A stretch of 64,000 nt of DNA from NCBI RefSeq assembly GCF_016086655.4, contig NC_052135.2, forward strand, positions 6,538,363-6,602,362. Reading direction: 5' to 3'. The notes beneath the pieces were generated by a model. The model was not told the origin of the DNA, ran no database searches, and was given only the letters and a program-made list of their open reading frames with translations. The stretch is from Lepeophtheirus salmonis. Taxonomy: Eukaryota > Arthropoda > Copepoda > Siphonostomatoida > Caligidae. The position numbers and the translations under genes are program-made. This document shows positions 11,440 through 22,229 of this stretch, piece by piece; the first letter of the stretch is position 1; each line of letters begins with the position of its first letter.

Positions 11440-11540
11440 TATTCTACTACGAATTATCATAAATTTCTATAAATAAATTATTCTTATCAATCCTTTGAGT
11501 GCGTCGCAAACTGTATTGAAAGTAGCCAAAGTTCAATGCA
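11440..11540. repeat. Dispersed repeat Rep-H, copy 1
   Basis: Contains attattcttatcaatcctttgagtgcgtcgcaa. A similar block occurs at 41340-41490 (attattcttactaagccctttt-gatgtgccg) and 51570-51745 (attcttattaaccatttggatgtgttgc). These may be mariner flanks. Confidence 0.5.
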
Positions 11541-11564
11541 AAAAAAAAAAAAAAATATATATAT

Positions 11565-12005
11565 ATATTTTCAAAAATTTCATATTTTTAACTTAATTTT
11601 TGAAATTTTTTTGTAAACAGCAGTAGATTTTTTGAAATTTTTTCCAAAAAATTTAATTTCATGTGGATAACTATGGATTTAAACTTTTTTTTTTTCCATT
11701 TTTTGAGAATATTTATAGAAAATTTTTTTCCAAAAACTAATATTGGAAATTTCCTTTTTGAATTTTTTTACAAAAAAATAATATTTTTAAATTTTTTCCA
11801 AAAAAATAATATTTTTAAATTTTTTCCAAAAAATAAATATTGGAAATTTCATTTTTAAATTTTTTAACAAAAAATTAATGTTTTAAATTGCATTTTTAAT
11901 TTTTTTTCTTCAAATCAAAATTTTTATAATCAGCTCTAAATTTTTAAATTTTTTCCCAAAAAATTTTTATATTCTGTGTACAGCTTTGGATTTTGAAAAA
12001 AAGTT
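11565..12005. repeat. AT-rich degenerate repeat block
   Basis: Many near copies of tttttccaaaaaat with aatattggaaatttc-like spacers, repeated irregularly every 35-50 bases. A shorter version lies at 16680-16780 inside Rep-G copy 2. Open frames here are artefacts of the base composition. Confidence 0.7.
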
Positions 12006-12116
12006 AGTTGCTATAATTTTTTTCAAACATGTTCCTGCGTACGCCCTTGATATTGTCTCTTCTCATAAATTTAACTACCAATTGGTGCAAATATGACTAT
12101 GAAATAATGGCTTTGA

Positions 12117-12156
12117 TTTTTACTTCATATATTATACATAATATATGAAGTAAAAA
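12117..12156. repeat. Perfect 40-bp palindrome
   Basis: Arms TTTTTACTTCATATATTAT (12117-12135) and its exact reverse complement (12138-12156) flank a two-base centre, AC. The right arm continues into Rep-E sequence (ggattttctc..., gtttttatgttgac), also seen at 32640-32770 and 52390-52465. It is probably the meeting point of two inverted Rep-E ends. Confidence 0.9.
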
Positions 12157-12245
12157 TAAATTTGGATTTTCTCCTTTTCTTCGTTTTTATTCAATATTGT
12201 TTTTATGTTGACTTACCACATATACATAAATATGTAATTTTTTTA
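12140..12245 (+). repeat. Dispersed repeat Rep-E, copy 1
   Basis: Runs atatatgaagtaaaaata, ttggattttctcc, attgtttttatgttgac and ccacatatac. The same order is found at 32645-32770 and in part at 52390-52465. Non-coding. Confidence 0.6.
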
Positions 12246-12474
12246 AAAACAATTTTAAACTCATATCGAGGACTTTGTTTTAATGCATGCGTATCAGAGG
12301 GGAGTTTTATAAAAAATGACGCCACTTATAAGATTCATCTTTTCATTGCTCTACCTACAAATAATGACAAATATGGATCTTCATTAAATATTTAATAAAT
12401 AAATAATTACGTTACTATATTGTCAAAGGTTAATTATTTTATTTAATCCGTGTCCATGGAGTATGTAAATAGTA

Positions 12475-12497
12475 AATACGAAGGGAGCCTTCGTATT
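12475..12497. repeat. Perfect short hairpin
   Basis: AATACGAAGG, GAG, CCTTCGTATT: 10-bp perfect arms and a 3-base loop. No gene adjoins it. Confidence 0.85.
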
Positions 12498-13019
12498 GCC
12501 AACACAATTGTATGTACTCTCTCTTTGTAGAAGAAGAAAAGAGGTAATGAAATTAAAGCGAGTAGTAGAAGAAGGACCTTTCTAATTTTTGACAGTGTAA
12601 AAAGCCATACCTGTAAGGTAAAAAAGAAATATCAGGACCTTCTAACACATACACAAATAATGAAAGGAATGAACGTCGTTAGTTGTTAGTCTGATAACGT
12701 TAAAAAGGGATACTATTTTGTTTGTGATCCTTGTGCCCGATCCCATATTAAAACCAACCTATTTCCGTTTTGCGGTTTTAAACACCATCAAGATGATGGA
12801 AATTCGAAGCTAAAAACAGGAACGTAATAAATAGAACGAAGAATATGATAAATCAAAATCTACATATGCAATGGTAAGGAACGCTTTCTCATAAAATACA
12901 GTCTGCGTAACTGAAATCTGAGCAAATGTTACGTAGTACAAACATATTTAATCATTTATCTCAAGAACAAGAAGAGAGTTAAACTTTAATTTTTTAATAA
13001 TAATAAATCATCATATAGT

Positions 13020-13260
13020 TTATACAATATGATTCCCATTAGCTACCACAGCAGTCTCCAAATAGTTCCTAAAGGCAGAGTAGGTCTTCCTGATGTAGCC
13101 CTCCTAGATTTTCTCCCAGGCTGTAATGATGAAAGTCTTCAAGTACTCCACATTCCATTTGGAGGTTCCACAACGCTCCATATGCTGTAATCCAATGGAT
13201 TCAGACCTGCTGGTGGGGGGTAACATGGATGAAGGCCAAAAAAACATATATTGGGCTCAA
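13020..13260 (-). pseudogene. Mariner transposase relic, C-terminal quarter
   Basis: The minus strand reads EYLKTFIITAWEKI, a stop, GYIRKTYSAFRNYLETAVV and ANGNHIV before TAA at 13020-13022. This is the typical mariner C-terminus (LKxxIxxAWExI...GYIRKxCxAFRxRLEAVIxANGxHIE). Upstream (13180-13250) the ancestral PPSSPDLNPLDYSIW block is only faintly visible, out of frame. No QQD or HTH region was found. An opposite-strand frame at 13126-13434 is a shadow of this. Confidence 0.75.
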
Positions 13261-13699
13261 GTCAAACGTTGTGCTTTACATCTTAAAGTTCACCCAGATA
13301 CCTCAAATCTGTACCTAACTACATGCACAATGGTATTAGAGCCTCAAATGGTTGACAATATTTCCTTGCAAAGCAAACCCAAGATGATGTTTCCTTTTGT
13401 TTCTTACATGATTGAAATACAAACAGAATATTAAGCAAGTTACTTTCAAATTTTTTCATCATTACTCCTTACTCTCCATTTTAAACCTTGTATGCTTGTT
13501 CAGATTTCGGTTACGACCACTCTATATACACAAGGGATTTTTGTAAAGTATGCAATTTATATATATGTACACATAGACCAGGGATTCAATAATAAAATTA
13601 TCCAAATTATCGCTACACTAAATTATGCATTACTTGATGCATTGACGGATTGCAGTGTTCCCTGGTTTCATCCTATTTTTATATTTATTAAGGATGCCT
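13261..13699. other. No recognisable feature
   Basis: May contain unrecognisable upstream parts of the mariner relic that ends at 13020. A 73-residue frame at 13492-13713 runs into the neighbouring MITE and is not considered a gene. Confidence 0.4.
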
Positions 13700-13942
13700 T
13701 GTTTATTCGGTAAAGTCTGATCTTAGAACCTATCCGATCAGGACTCAAGACCAGTCCTTAAGACCGTTGTCCTCCAGACTGTTAGTACTCGAACTAATTT
13801 TAATTAGCAATACAATTACATGATATCATAAAGGACCGAACTATATAAGTTTTAGGACTGATATATAGGAGTAAATTGTACTGGACCGAGACTCAACTAG
13901 ACGGTACTGGAGTCTCATGTCCTAAATACAGACCAACACAAC
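13700..13942 (-). repeat. CRE-bearing MITE, copy 3
   Basis: Shows accagtccttaagaccgt and cagactgttagtact, a decayed core atgatatcataaaggacc, aaccgaactatataagtttt-like sequence and the end ccaacacaaca. The octamer has become TGATATCA. Confidence 0.75.
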
Positions 13943-14029
13943 ATGAAATCTGTTGATATAATTGTGGACTTAGTTGAATATATGCCGGTATGCTAAAAAA
14001 ATCGAAAATTAATATGGTCACCCTGACAG

Positions 14030-15089
14030 TTTGAAGAATGTTTGGGAGAAGAGAAGCTTAGATGTCATCATATTTACTACAAATTAATTGCGAGCAGCTA
14101 TTTGAGGAAGGAAGTAAGCACAAACTCCACTCCGTATTTAGTGGTAATGTCGATCCTCAATTTCACTTCGAGTCCAGAAAGGGCTCTGCAATAAATCATG
14201 AGTGTTCCTTTTCATCTCTCAAGGCTTTCTGATTACTTTTATATATATATATGTTTGCCCTTCAAAAACAAAACAATAATGATGATAGCTTAAATTCAGA
14301 TTTATGTTGCAACTACAAAATACCTCTTCCATTATATTAATCTATGATGATAGAGTTTTATACAACTCAATAATAGGGCGTCAATCAAAATGAATGGCTA
14401 CCCATCGAGAAGATATCTCTTTCCTCTGCAAAGCTTGCTTCTTTGTATATATGGCACAAGTGTTCTTCTGTCCGCAATGTGGAGGATCTCAGCACTTGCA
14501 TTTTTATGAGGGATATAGCAGGATAATTAAAAATCATGGAAAATAGGTCATTAGTGTGGCCTGCAAGATGATTTCCTCATCTCAGTTTGAGTAAAAGCCA
14601 AAAACTGTTGAGAACTCCTGTCATAGGATGTCCCGTTTTCGGCTAAATACTTTTTTCCCTGGAGAAAAATCTTTTTTTCAAAGGAACAATAAAAAAGTTG
14701 ACTTTAATTTGAAAAAAAAAAAATGAGATTTGGGGTCGAAATTAGCCATTTCTATGGCCTTTTGTACCATCTCCAAAAGTATGATGCTATAATTTAAAAA
14801 GTATACTTTTTATCAAAACTAATATTCTTCTTTTTTTGTTCAAAACCTATCTCTTCAACTAGGGATAAATTTGGCTATGTTATGTTTGATAAAACAGGGG
14901 CTTAAAAAATTATTGAGGTGATTATTATTCTATATTAATAAGCAAAGTTTATCTGTATTTATGCATGACTCTTTTGTACTCTATACAAAATGGTACTCCC
15001 TTATTTATATCATATTCATATTTTTAATCTAGAAATAACAATGCTGTCGTTTTAATAAAATACCGCAGACGTTTTGTACTTAGGATGAA
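14030..15089. other. Mostly featureless, with one short dispersed block
   Basis: The block at 14030-14080 (gtttgaagaatgtttgggag, then aagcttagatgtcat) recurs, inverted, near 34790-35035 and 47985-48020. The rest holds no motif I recognise. Confidence 0.4.
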
Positions 15090-15300
15090 GTGTGTATACA
15101 GGGATCACTTTTTTGTAAGTCAGCGCTCTAGAGACTAAAGTACTTCCTGGTTCATCAGTTGTAACATCATTTTATTTTTTTTCACAAAATCTTATAATTG
15201 CTCTTTCATTCTTTAGAAGAGAACACGTCATATGAATTAATATATATATTCGTTAGTTACATATGAGTGTGCTCATGAAAAACGGAGAGTCACACCCAAG
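15090..15300. repeat. Dispersed repeat Rep-B, copy 3
   Basis: Contains gctctagagactaaagtactt, then atatgagtgtgctcatgaaa and acggagagtcacac. Order and spacing match 4955-5160. Confidence 0.6.
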
Positions 15301-15579
15301 ATTTGTTCGGGGTTATTTTATATATAATTATTGGCCAAAATTTATCTTTTAGCCAACACATAATTAGTTTGAGAAATTCCAGATACTACTACTAGTAATT
15401 ATTTAAAGTAAGGACCCTAAAAATGGTCAATTTAGATCCGAATAACCCATTTTACAATTAAAATGCCTTCCCCCACAACAAAATGGCTTTAGAGGCTTCA
15501 TACTTTTCAAAAGTTACTTATTTTATTGTTCTTGTAGTAAAAAAAAGTATTTGTATCCTTCGTTTCAAGATTTGTTTTA

Positions 15580-16012
15580 TGAATGCCACCAGTGTTAAGG
15601 TGGGCCAAAATTATCAAAGAAAAAATTCATTCAAAAGACTCATTCGAAACTCATTTCATAAGTGTCTTGAAAAGAAAGATATGGGTTTCTTTCGTTACTG
15701 GTGTCAAAGTGGCCTCTTCACCCTCAGAAAGCTCTTTACATCCACTTTTTACATAGCTCTCTGGAAAGGCCTTCAAAGCCACTATCAGTCAGTACGCCAT
15801 GACAGAGTAAAACATCTGCCACGGTTCCCGGGCCTTCTGCCGCCACCAGGAAGCCATCATTGCCACTAAGGGAGGTTACATTAATGATTAAGAGATCTCA
15901 AAAACACATCTATTTATAGTATTAACTTTGTTGAAATTCTATTGTTAATTAATAAATTATATCTTGTTGAATATTAAAATTCAAAGTATTCAGGTTCTAA
16001 TGGACCACTCGG
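15580..16012. mobile_element. Rearranged, internally deleted mariner derivative, copy C
   Basis: The left part (15580-15768) matches 58795-58990 and 29170-29350 in the same orientation. The right part (15770-16012) matches the reverse complement of 28858-29080. Its + strand carries the transposase C-terminus, ending EAIIATKGGYIND, and the terminal inverted repeat ends CCACTCGG followed by TA at 16013. The halves therefore point in opposite directions, unlike the other two copies. The 128-residue frame at 15483-15869 spans the joint and is not a real protein. Confidence 0.75.
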
Positions 16013-16013
16013 T

Positions 16014-16494
16014 ATTTACAGTTATGTTACCCCATGCTGCGTGCATCCACTTATTCCCAAAATACGTTAAGCATTGAATCGTTTAAAGACTAATACAATT
16101 GGTATGACAGAAACATCGTACACTATACCTTTTTTTCTATTAAGAAATTACAAATAGGTGCTGTTACATGATACTTAAAAAACAATAACAATAATAATAA
16201 TACCTCTTACTATAAAAACCGTATCTAATTAAAAACTTCTATAAATTTATTTATTACCTATTTTAAATTATTAGAGTCTCGTAAAACAGGAATCAAAACT
16301 AATTAATACATAAAAACATACCGAAGGACTATTAATATTTGTTTAAAAAATTTAGGATGAGGATATTAGGTTCGTTTAATGCTAGTTTTCATCTTTTTTT
16401 TTTGTTTTTGTTTGGGTGGGAGGGGGTTTAGTCCCAAAAATTATAGACACCTTTTTATAATTACTTATATTCATAGTTTTATTTTATATATATA
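16014..16494. other. Featureless AT-rich stretch
   Basis: Low-complexity A/T with a G-rich patch near 16415. No motif seen. Confidence 0.4.
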
Positions 16495-17865
16495 CTAGCA
16501 AAGTGTTGCCGGGCCAAGGAGGGAGCGGAAAATAACATTGACAATGGTCAATGTTATTTCTTCTTCATTTTTAGAGTCGCTCGGTGTGGGAAATCATTAC
16601 AATAATATGGCGAAATTTTCAAAATCCATAAAAAATTACCGAAAATAAAATTGTTACAAGAAATTTTATTTTCTGTGAACTGTTATGGATTTCTAAAATT
16701 TGTTTCCGAAAAAATATAATTTTTGGAATTTTTTTCCAAAAATTTAATTTCTTATGACAAGCAGTGGATTTTTGGAATTTTTTTATTAATAAAGCAATGT
16801 GTATTTGTCTATATTCTGTCTCTCACTGTTAAAATAAACATACCATTAATATTACAGACTATTCCTTTTTTAATCAGAGGAAAAACTTATATATATAAAA
16901 TATTTAATATTAAAAAAAATGATTCTATTAATATTTAAACAAAAATTCAGAAACTAAACTTGAAATAATACATTTTTGGAAAAAAATTCAAATATTCAAT
17001 TATTTTCTTAGCTGTATTATTTGTCCAAATGACGAAAAAATAAATCTTGATAAAAGCAAAAATTCCTTTATTATATTGGATATATTATGTATTATTATAC
17101 ATTTATAAATAATGTTTTATAAACTTCAAATAAAATATTAACATATCATATAAGCATGAAAAATTTGTTTAGATGAGAAGTTCATCTTGTATATTTGTCA
17201 AAAAATTGCAAAATCGAAATTCGCTAGACATTTGCAAAAAATGGTTTTACATTAATTTAAAAAAAAAAAAGAAGAAAAAAAAATAGTATTTATTGCCATT
17301 GTAAAGGGGAAAACAAACCTACCAAGATTTTTTTCGTACTTGCAAAGCCAAAAAAAGTTATGGAGAATAATGTCTTAATAAAAATAAGCCCCGATAATTG
17401 ATTCATTTAGGTAAAAATTGCATAAATAAATGCAAAAGAATCTCTAGAAAATATTTAAAAACTTTATTTTATCTACGAATCCAATATTCCATTGGAAAAT
17501 CATTTTTTTGCGCCTGAAAATAAAAACGAGACTGCAAATTTTACCCTATTTTTTTTTTTTTTTTTTGTCCATAAATTTTTTGTTTTTAATAAATTTAGAA
17601 AATTGTCCTTATTCGTGTATTTTTTTTTAGACAGCAGTCTCTATTTGATTTTTAACTCAACTGCCTATCCAGCCTCTTTGAGCCACAAAAAAACAAATTT
17701 TGTGTTTTTTTATTGAATAAGCCCCCTTCAATGACCCCCTCCCCGAAAATCTCCACCCTATCATAGGCTGACCAAGTTTCAAAAGAGGCGTCAATGCAAA
17801 GTTTCAGCCTGCGTGGGCCAACACTGTGACACCTATAAAAGACACACACACACATTCAAACTCTA
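16495..17865 (+). repeat. Unclassified repeat Rep-G, copy 2
   Basis: Starts gcaaagtgttgccgggcca and ends near gtttcagcctgcgtgggcca plus a short (CA)n at 17843-17855. Blocks shared with 10320-11200 are listed there. It is longer because of an inserted AT-rich ttttccaaaaattt block (16680-16780) and about 400 bases of unrelated AT-rich DNA. A T run at 17551-17566 is included. Confidence 0.75.
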
Positions 17866-18184
17866 TTGTATATTATATTATTAACTAGAGATGTTAAAAA
17901 AGTTAACGGCTCAAACTCCCTGGTCTTTACTATTGAAACATTCATTGCTTTCTATAATGAAATTTTTACATTTATCTAAGAATCAAATAAGATCATGAAA
18001 TATCTTTTCGAAATAGACTCATAATCTCGGATTTTGTACTCCTTTGTCCTTCTAAACACGGTTCGTTCATTATTTCCTCGCTATTAGCCACTTTTCTTCT
18101 GATCTATATCTGGGTTACTACATTTAATTCTATAGGCAAAGTTCGAAGCTATTATGTAGAACATAAAAAGACGCCCATTATGTC

Positions 18185-18240
18185 ATGCGGTAAAATCTCC
18201 AAGAGGCGAAATTACCAGATGCAAAAATGTACATGGTAAA
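18185..18240 (+). repeat. ~45-bp block shared with 60213
   Basis: Reads cggtaaaatctccaagaggc, then gaaattaccag. 60213-60262 has cggcaaaatctccacgtggc, then gaattaccag. At both places a mariner relic is adjacent on the same strand. Confidence 0.55.
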
Positions 18241-18249
18241 ATCAACGGT

Positions 18250-18595
18250 CACAGTTACCTACATATATATATTATATCTAAGCTCACCGAACCTCAACCC
18301 CATGTACCCCCGACAATATCAGATCCGTATGCAACACAAAACCTTAGAAGGTGCCTACGATCCGGGAGGACTTCCGGAATATACCAAAGGAGACTCTCAT
18401 CAAGACCTGCTCACTTTATGTGGTCTATTCGAGGCCGTTATTGACGCCAATGACGACTATACTGAATAATAAGAAAAAATTATACAATTTTCATTTGTTT
18501 TTGGTTTTTAAATAAATCGGACGATTCGTTTAGGGACAAATCCATATTAAAACCATTCGTTTTGGATGTGAATTATAATTTGCGCCCTCTATAAC
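18250..18595 (+). pseudogene. Mariner transposase relic, C-terminal third
   Basis: The frame at 18227-18469 contains SSPNLNPM (third-Asp region with Asp changed to Asn) and ends GLFEAVIDANDDYTE before two stops. An intervening frame carries NIPKETLIKTCS, so at least two shifts separate the ends. Sequence after the stops (aaatcggacgattcgt) parallels the flank at 36740-36765, and the right edge gcgccctctat resembles the terminal repeat caccctgtat of the 36307-36820 element. HTH and first two Asp blocks are missing. Confidence 0.75.
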
Positions 18596-18731
18596 TAGCA
18601 AAGTACATTTTGTAAACTACAGCCCAATCTAAATTCTTAGATTGAAGATCGATGAAGTCTGGAACTACCTGATTGACTGACTGACGGATTCAGCTAGGGG
18701 GAGGGGAGGGTTAATAGTACTGGACAACCAG

Positions 18732-18962
18732 TCATAGTAGTGCTTTTGATCTTCCCCCTGGGGTCCTTTGTCTCTCCATTAGGGCATTTTTCAGCTCTAC
18801 AAACCTTCTTCTCTCAATTCCTGACATCTTTGAGACCTCAGCATTGCTAATATCCAGATCGTTGTTCCCCAAAATCCTCACAACAGGACACCTCCCTTCT
18901 ACCTCTGAAAATCTAATAGGCTTGAAATCTTCTGTTGTGCACTCTATGGCGGTGCTCAACAT
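18732..18962 (-). pseudogene. Possible mariner HTH fragment (uncertain)
   Basis: A 76-residue open frame with VSKMSGIERRRFVELKNAL and then TPGGRSKALL. This is compatible with a mariner-type helix-turn-helix (xxxLGISRRxVYRLKxxL...PGSGRKxLL) followed by the basic linker, but no further transposase sequence follows on the minus strand. The base composition is less AT-rich than the surroundings, so a host exon is the alternative. I rank the transposon origin as somewhat more likely. Confidence 0.4.
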
Positions 18963-19026
18963 AAAATAAAATATGAAATAACCATTAAAACTTGGGTACT
19001 AAATTTTTCTTGCATACTGTTATGTC

Positions 19027-19235
19027 TAGTGTTGTGTAAGTCCTCATTTATTCGGTCCAGACTAAGAATGGTATTTAAATACAACGGAATAATATTAATT
19101 CAATGACGTAACGAGGGATGGAGTTTCCCTTTTTTTCAAGGACTACAAAGTGGGACTGGACTCAACAGGACTGAACAGAACTCGACTGGACTCCAGTTTT
19201 CGTTCTAATATAAGGATCAACTCAATTCCAGTTAT
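19027..19235 (+). repeat. CRE-bearing MITE, copy 4
   Basis: Begins TAGTGTTGTGTAAGTCC, then atttattcggtccag. It has a core remnant atgacgtaacgagg and repeated gactggactc blocks near the right end, which is degraded. Confidence 0.7.
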
Positions 19236-19599
19236 AACAACTCATTTCGTAGGGGTCATATTGTGTTATTTGAAAGGAGATGGGTATATACATATTTTTA
19301 TATCTATTACGTCATGATTAGGAATACCGATGCCATGACTCCAAACTACAAATATACTATTAACATTTCTTATTTTTGTGTCTAATTAAGAGGAATGTTT
19401 TTATATTAACGAATAATATAATTTTAAATGAGATTAACTATGTATGTATGTATATACCATCATTTTCTTGTATACATATTAGATAGATATAAATAATGAT
19501 ACCTGATCTAAGATATTTGACTTTTATCGACTTGAAGTACATTCCTTGAGTTGTTATATATTGACGCATAATAATGTTATCCTAAAACATGGAGCAGGT

Positions 19600-19925
19600 T
19601 GAGGAATGTTTGTAACAGGATGCAAAGGTCAGCACCACTAGCTTAAGAATAGTAGATTTGGAGGATGCAATTATGAACGTCGATAATGATCCTCGATTCC
19701 GAGAAAAAACAGCATTTGACACCTTAAACAAAGATCCTTCTATGTGTTCTTACCGTTTCGTACCTTTATTATTAATGCCATCGTCACAAGTGGGTGTCGA
19801 ACGATTGTTCCCTGCTATAAAATTCATTGTTAGGGGCTAGAGAGGGCATCAATGAGGAATGAGTGAGTGCAATCCTTTTCTTAAGAGCAAACTGGGATGT
19901 ACATAATTATGAAAATCAAAACTAT
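19600..19925 (+). pseudogene. hAT transposase C-terminal relic
   Basis: The frame at 19658-19840 contains LLLMPSSQVGVERLFPAIKF, matching the hAT dimerisation domain signature (LxxPxSSxxxERxFSAxKxI). After the TAG at its end, neighbouring frames carry RASMRNE and ILFLRANWDV-like sequence, the usual hAT tail. Only the last ~100 residues are represented. The catalytic DDE part and the BED finger are absent. This is the only hAT trace noticed. Confidence 0.75.
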
Positions 19926-20689
19926 ACTAATTAGGTTTCCAATACTCCTATGCCTTTGTAGATATGTGGACCTCTTTGTATGGTTTAAGAATATTATTTC
20001 ATCTTTTTTTTTCGTAGTGTTCATCAAGATTGATTAAGACAGATTTCAATATACGTGTACATATACATATCTATCCAAGTGTGTGTTGTGACTTGCCAGA
20101 TTCAGGACTAGGACTTGAAATTATCGTTGGACTGTGGACTTGATCTTGAGTTTTGGACTCTCCCTGAAATTTATGCGAGTCTACAGCCCTGGATATTAGA
20201 GTTGATGTAGGACTTATTTAAGACGAAGACCCTGTTCAGGCCATGCTGGTTCTATCTATTCCAGTCCAACTTGTCGTTCCTTAACACGTTACTTTTACCC
20301 TATCACGCAAACTTTCACAAAAAATGTCTGAAAATATCTTGTAGTTAGCCCAATAAGTCAATCATACCAACTGTATTTTTCAAAAACATTTATATTAAAG
20401 ATAGTAAAGAACGCTTCCGTTTACCTTTTGTGATAGTTATACTTAATTTTTTCTTTACATACATCCCTTCATTCAATATAATATATTATAGTATCGAGTA
20501 AAATATTATTTTATAAATTTTATTGGTAATATTTTATTATTTGTACATGATAACCAAACTTTCTTCATTTAAATAATAAGATGGCCAATATATATAAGCG
20601 TTATGGTGGTCTGAAAAGCATCTGACCTCATCGTCAAGATGGTAGCATTCGTAAATAAAAGCTAAATACATCTATCTTGCTTCGGTTAA
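19926..20689. other. Mostly featureless
   Basis: 20100-20280 holds repeated gactt/ggact words (ggactaggacttgaaatt, ttggactgtggacttg) also seen faintly near 39370-39430. The cause is unclear. The remainder is AT-rich without motifs. Confidence 0.4.
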
Positions 20690-20990
20690 CAGTTACTCAC
20701 GAAAGTTTCAGCCATTTTAGACGCTCAGTTCTTATGTAACAGTTGTTTGAGTGAGCTGATGTGAGCGTTTCTGTAAAAAAGAACAAACTGGAGAATAGGG
20801 CGCTTATTAAATATTTGTTTTTGAAAGTGAAACCTTTAAATAAATTCAAACAATAGTTGACATATATAGGCTTGATGTGTTAAAATTTGAGTTGGAGTAA
20901 TTGAGCAAAAATGAAATAGTTTCTTCTGAACAATTATTTCGCATTAAACGGGGCGTATTATTTGGACAGATTTCAGAGATGGGAGCATCG
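20690..20990 (+). pseudogene. Mariner 5' end and transposase N-terminal scrap
   Basis: The segment reads ttagacgctcagttcttatg and gtaacagttgtttgagtg, resembling the 5' untranslated end of mariner elements. It is followed on + by KKNKLENRALIKYLFLKVK, which resembles the mariner start (MxKxExRAVIKYLxLKG). A stop-rich stretch follows. No catalytic region was found. Confidence 0.5.
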
Positions 20991-21149
20991 ATCGGAGAAG
21001 TGATTAGAGTTATAAGGAGATCATGTTGAAAAATAATGAGAAATCCAAAAAAATGTCTAGTATCTTTGTTAGGTCAGGAAATTTTCTGACCATTCTCGTA
21101 TATACGAGGGAATCGACAATTAACAACAAAAAAAAGTGGATATTTTTGT

Positions 21150-21270
21150 GTTAGCGAGATAGTGCCAAGTGAAAGAAGGTAAAATTGATTACCTCGTCAT
21201 GTTATTTAGGTGTATTTGCTTTTTTTAAATTATTATAATAGAATAAATTATATAACTGAATTCCAATGAG
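21150..21270. repeat. Dispersed repeat Rep-I, copy 1
   Basis: The stretch gaaggtaaaattgattacct, then aatagaataaattatata, also occurs at 61790-61910 (gaaggtaaaattgatccctc, then aatagaataaattatatt). Confidence 0.55.
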
Positions 21271-21345
21271 CAACAGTTAAGGATTCGTCCTAAGATTGGA
21301 CTGGACCAAATCAACAAGGACTCACACAGCACTAACGTGGACATA
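21262..21345 (+). repeat. CRE-bearing MITE, right-end fragment
   Basis: The segment cgtcctaagattggactgga is followed by ccaaatcaacaaggact and cacacagcacta, the right end of the MITE. The left part and core are absent. Confidence 0.65.
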
Positions 21346-21741
21346 TAATGATTGTTTGAATGTCGGGTTATGTAGATAAAAATGATTAAATAACTGATAT
21401 TTGCAAATTGAGTCCATCAACAATGTACGAACGTTATTAGTATTCAATTATGTATGTGCTTATGTTGTAGTTAAGTATAAATAGGTTATTTTTCTGTTTC
21501 AATATTGTAGTTCTAATGTTTCTGACCTATAAACATAGAATAACTTAAGTTATGCACGAAAAATGGTAGACGTGTTATGATTATATCAGGTTTAAAAAGT
21601 AGGTCTCTTCCTCTCGTCTTGAGTTAAAAAATGAGAAAAAAATCTTGATTACTTCTTGTAATTTATTTGTTGAAGGAGAAAAGGTCAAACGTTTGAGAGT
21701 TTGAAGGCAGACCTAAAGGGTGCACAAGGATTTTTTCCAAC

Positions 21742-22224
21742 TCAATTTTCTCTCCATCCAGTTATCTGATTCAAAATTAAAAACAGATTCTGAAAGCTTG
21801 ATTGATTCTGATATATTTTTTTAAAGAAATCACTTCCACCCTCTACACGAGGCCGAAAGCACGAACGGAGCTTATCCACTTGGTGTGTTGGTAAATCTGG
21901 CAATTCTTTATTGATCTGACAGATAAGTTTATCTTTGGTCTGTCTTTCAATCGTTCCCCACACACACAAAAACAGCTGATTCAGATCCATCAAGTTTGGA
22001 GACCAAAAGGGCGGAAAAATAAAGCCATCAAAATTATGTTGGAGCCCTTTGATACTTTTTTTCGAGGTCTGGTAGGGAGCCAAGTCCTCTGAAAGCTTCA
22101 AATCCTCTCCTAACCATGCAAACGAATGTCTCACTGAGTCCCAGAGTTTGATCCATTGTGTTGTTGTTCCTCCCGGTGTGGATTCCGACGAGGTTTCCGT
22201 GCCTTTTTCAAATATTCGGGACAT
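21742..22224 (-). pseudogene. Mariner transposase relic, open 160-residue frame, C-terminal half
   Basis: The longest open transposase-derived frame in coding orientation. It reads APYQTSKK (second-Asp block, Asp lost), FPPFWSPNLMDLNQ (third-Asp block), VWGTIERQT, then ICQINKELPDLPTHQVDKLR, CFRPRVEGGSDFF. These follow the mariner order through to the normal C-terminus, after which about 27 unrelated residues precede the stop. The first 50 residues do not match an HTH. The frame lacks the first catalytic Asp region and the QQD Asp, so it cannot be an active enzyme despite being open. Confidence 0.85.
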
Positions 22225-22229
22225 TGAAC

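Noticed and set aside
11661..11858. Open frames in the 11.5-12 kb block
   Set aside because: Phe/Lys/Asn-only peptides produced by the ttttccaaaaa repeat.
15483..15869. 128-residue open frame on +
   Set aside because: It crosses the inversion joint of a rearranged mariner derivative; the sequence is partly antisense to transposase.
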